This document shows, one piece after another, positions 30,279 to 30,321 of a stretch of DNA of 30,321 nucleotides (position 1 is the stretch's first letter; the number at the start of each line of letters is the position of its first letter). Source of the stretch: CAYLLT01 sp964591605 (GTDB lineage: Bacteria; Planctomycetota; Phycisphaerae; UBA1845; PWPN01); the NCBI GenBank assembly GCA_964591605.1, contig CAZQEN010000047.1:1-30321 (forward strand), in the 5' to 3' direction. The position numbers and the translations under genes were made by a program. A model generated the notes under the pieces. That model searched no databases. It was not told the DNA's origin and saw only the letters and a list, made by a program, of their open reading frames with translations.

Positions 30279-30321
30279 GTGGGAGTGGGCCACGGGCAAT
30301 CCGCATCCACGATTGCGGGTG

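Overview
The window is a high-GC chromosomal segment that looks like a planctomycete, most probably a Phycisphaerae-like lineage. I infer this from gene content: an ECF sigma factor next to a Ser/Thr kinase that carries a sulfatase-modifying-factor (FGE-like) domain, a type I sulfatase, a Tat-exported Gfo/Idh/MocA protein, dockerin-like tails on secreted proteins, a pseudopilin-like H-x-DG protein and many small lipoproteins. No rRNA, tRNA, CRISPR array, transposase gene or phage gene was seen. The species cannot be named from sequence alone.

Layout. 59-5493 (+) is a tight run: ECF sigma factor, membrane kinase with zinc finger and FGE-like domain, lipoprotein with a carboxypeptidase-regulatory-like domain, and a metzincin-type lipoprotein. 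The last three genes are coupled by stop/start overlaps. 5544-7043 (-) is a GAF-AAA-Fis sigma-54 activator. 7305-9040 (+) is a second ECF sigma factor, followed by an anti-sigma-like membrane protein fused to a pseudopilin-like domain and a good terminator. 9171-9668 (-) is nrdR, and 10002-10880 (+) is an RNase Z-like metallo-hydrolase.

10957-17324 (-) holds a Tat oxidoreductase, an esterase/glycosidase-like fusion and a phosphodiester-glycosidase protein with a dockerin-like tail. 17528-19554 (+) is a DUF488 protein and a DUF4139-like exported protein. 19642-20808 (-) is a glycosyltransferase and 20968-21564 (+) a small lipoprotein. 21594-24933 (-) is a two-gene unit: a ten-haem cytochrome resembling the octahaem tetrathionate reductase family, with thrombospondin type 3 and dockerin-like tails, then a purple-acid-phosphatase-like phosphoesterase. 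25465-30116 holds three exported glycan-degradation genes (sialidase-like, GH29 fucosidase, sulfatase) separated by dense short palindromic repeats.

How it fits together. Most genes serve the cell envelope or the outside: sensing and regulation in the first 9 kb, then export and breakdown of sulfated, fucosylated or sialylated glycans, plus one extracytoplasmic electron-transfer protein. The intergenic DNA is unusually structured. It has REP-like hairpins preceded by GTAG, and at least three arrays with a seven-base period.

Limits. All functions are assigned by reading motifs in the translated sequence; no database search was possible. Start codons were chosen from Shine-Dalgarno-like sequences and signal peptides.
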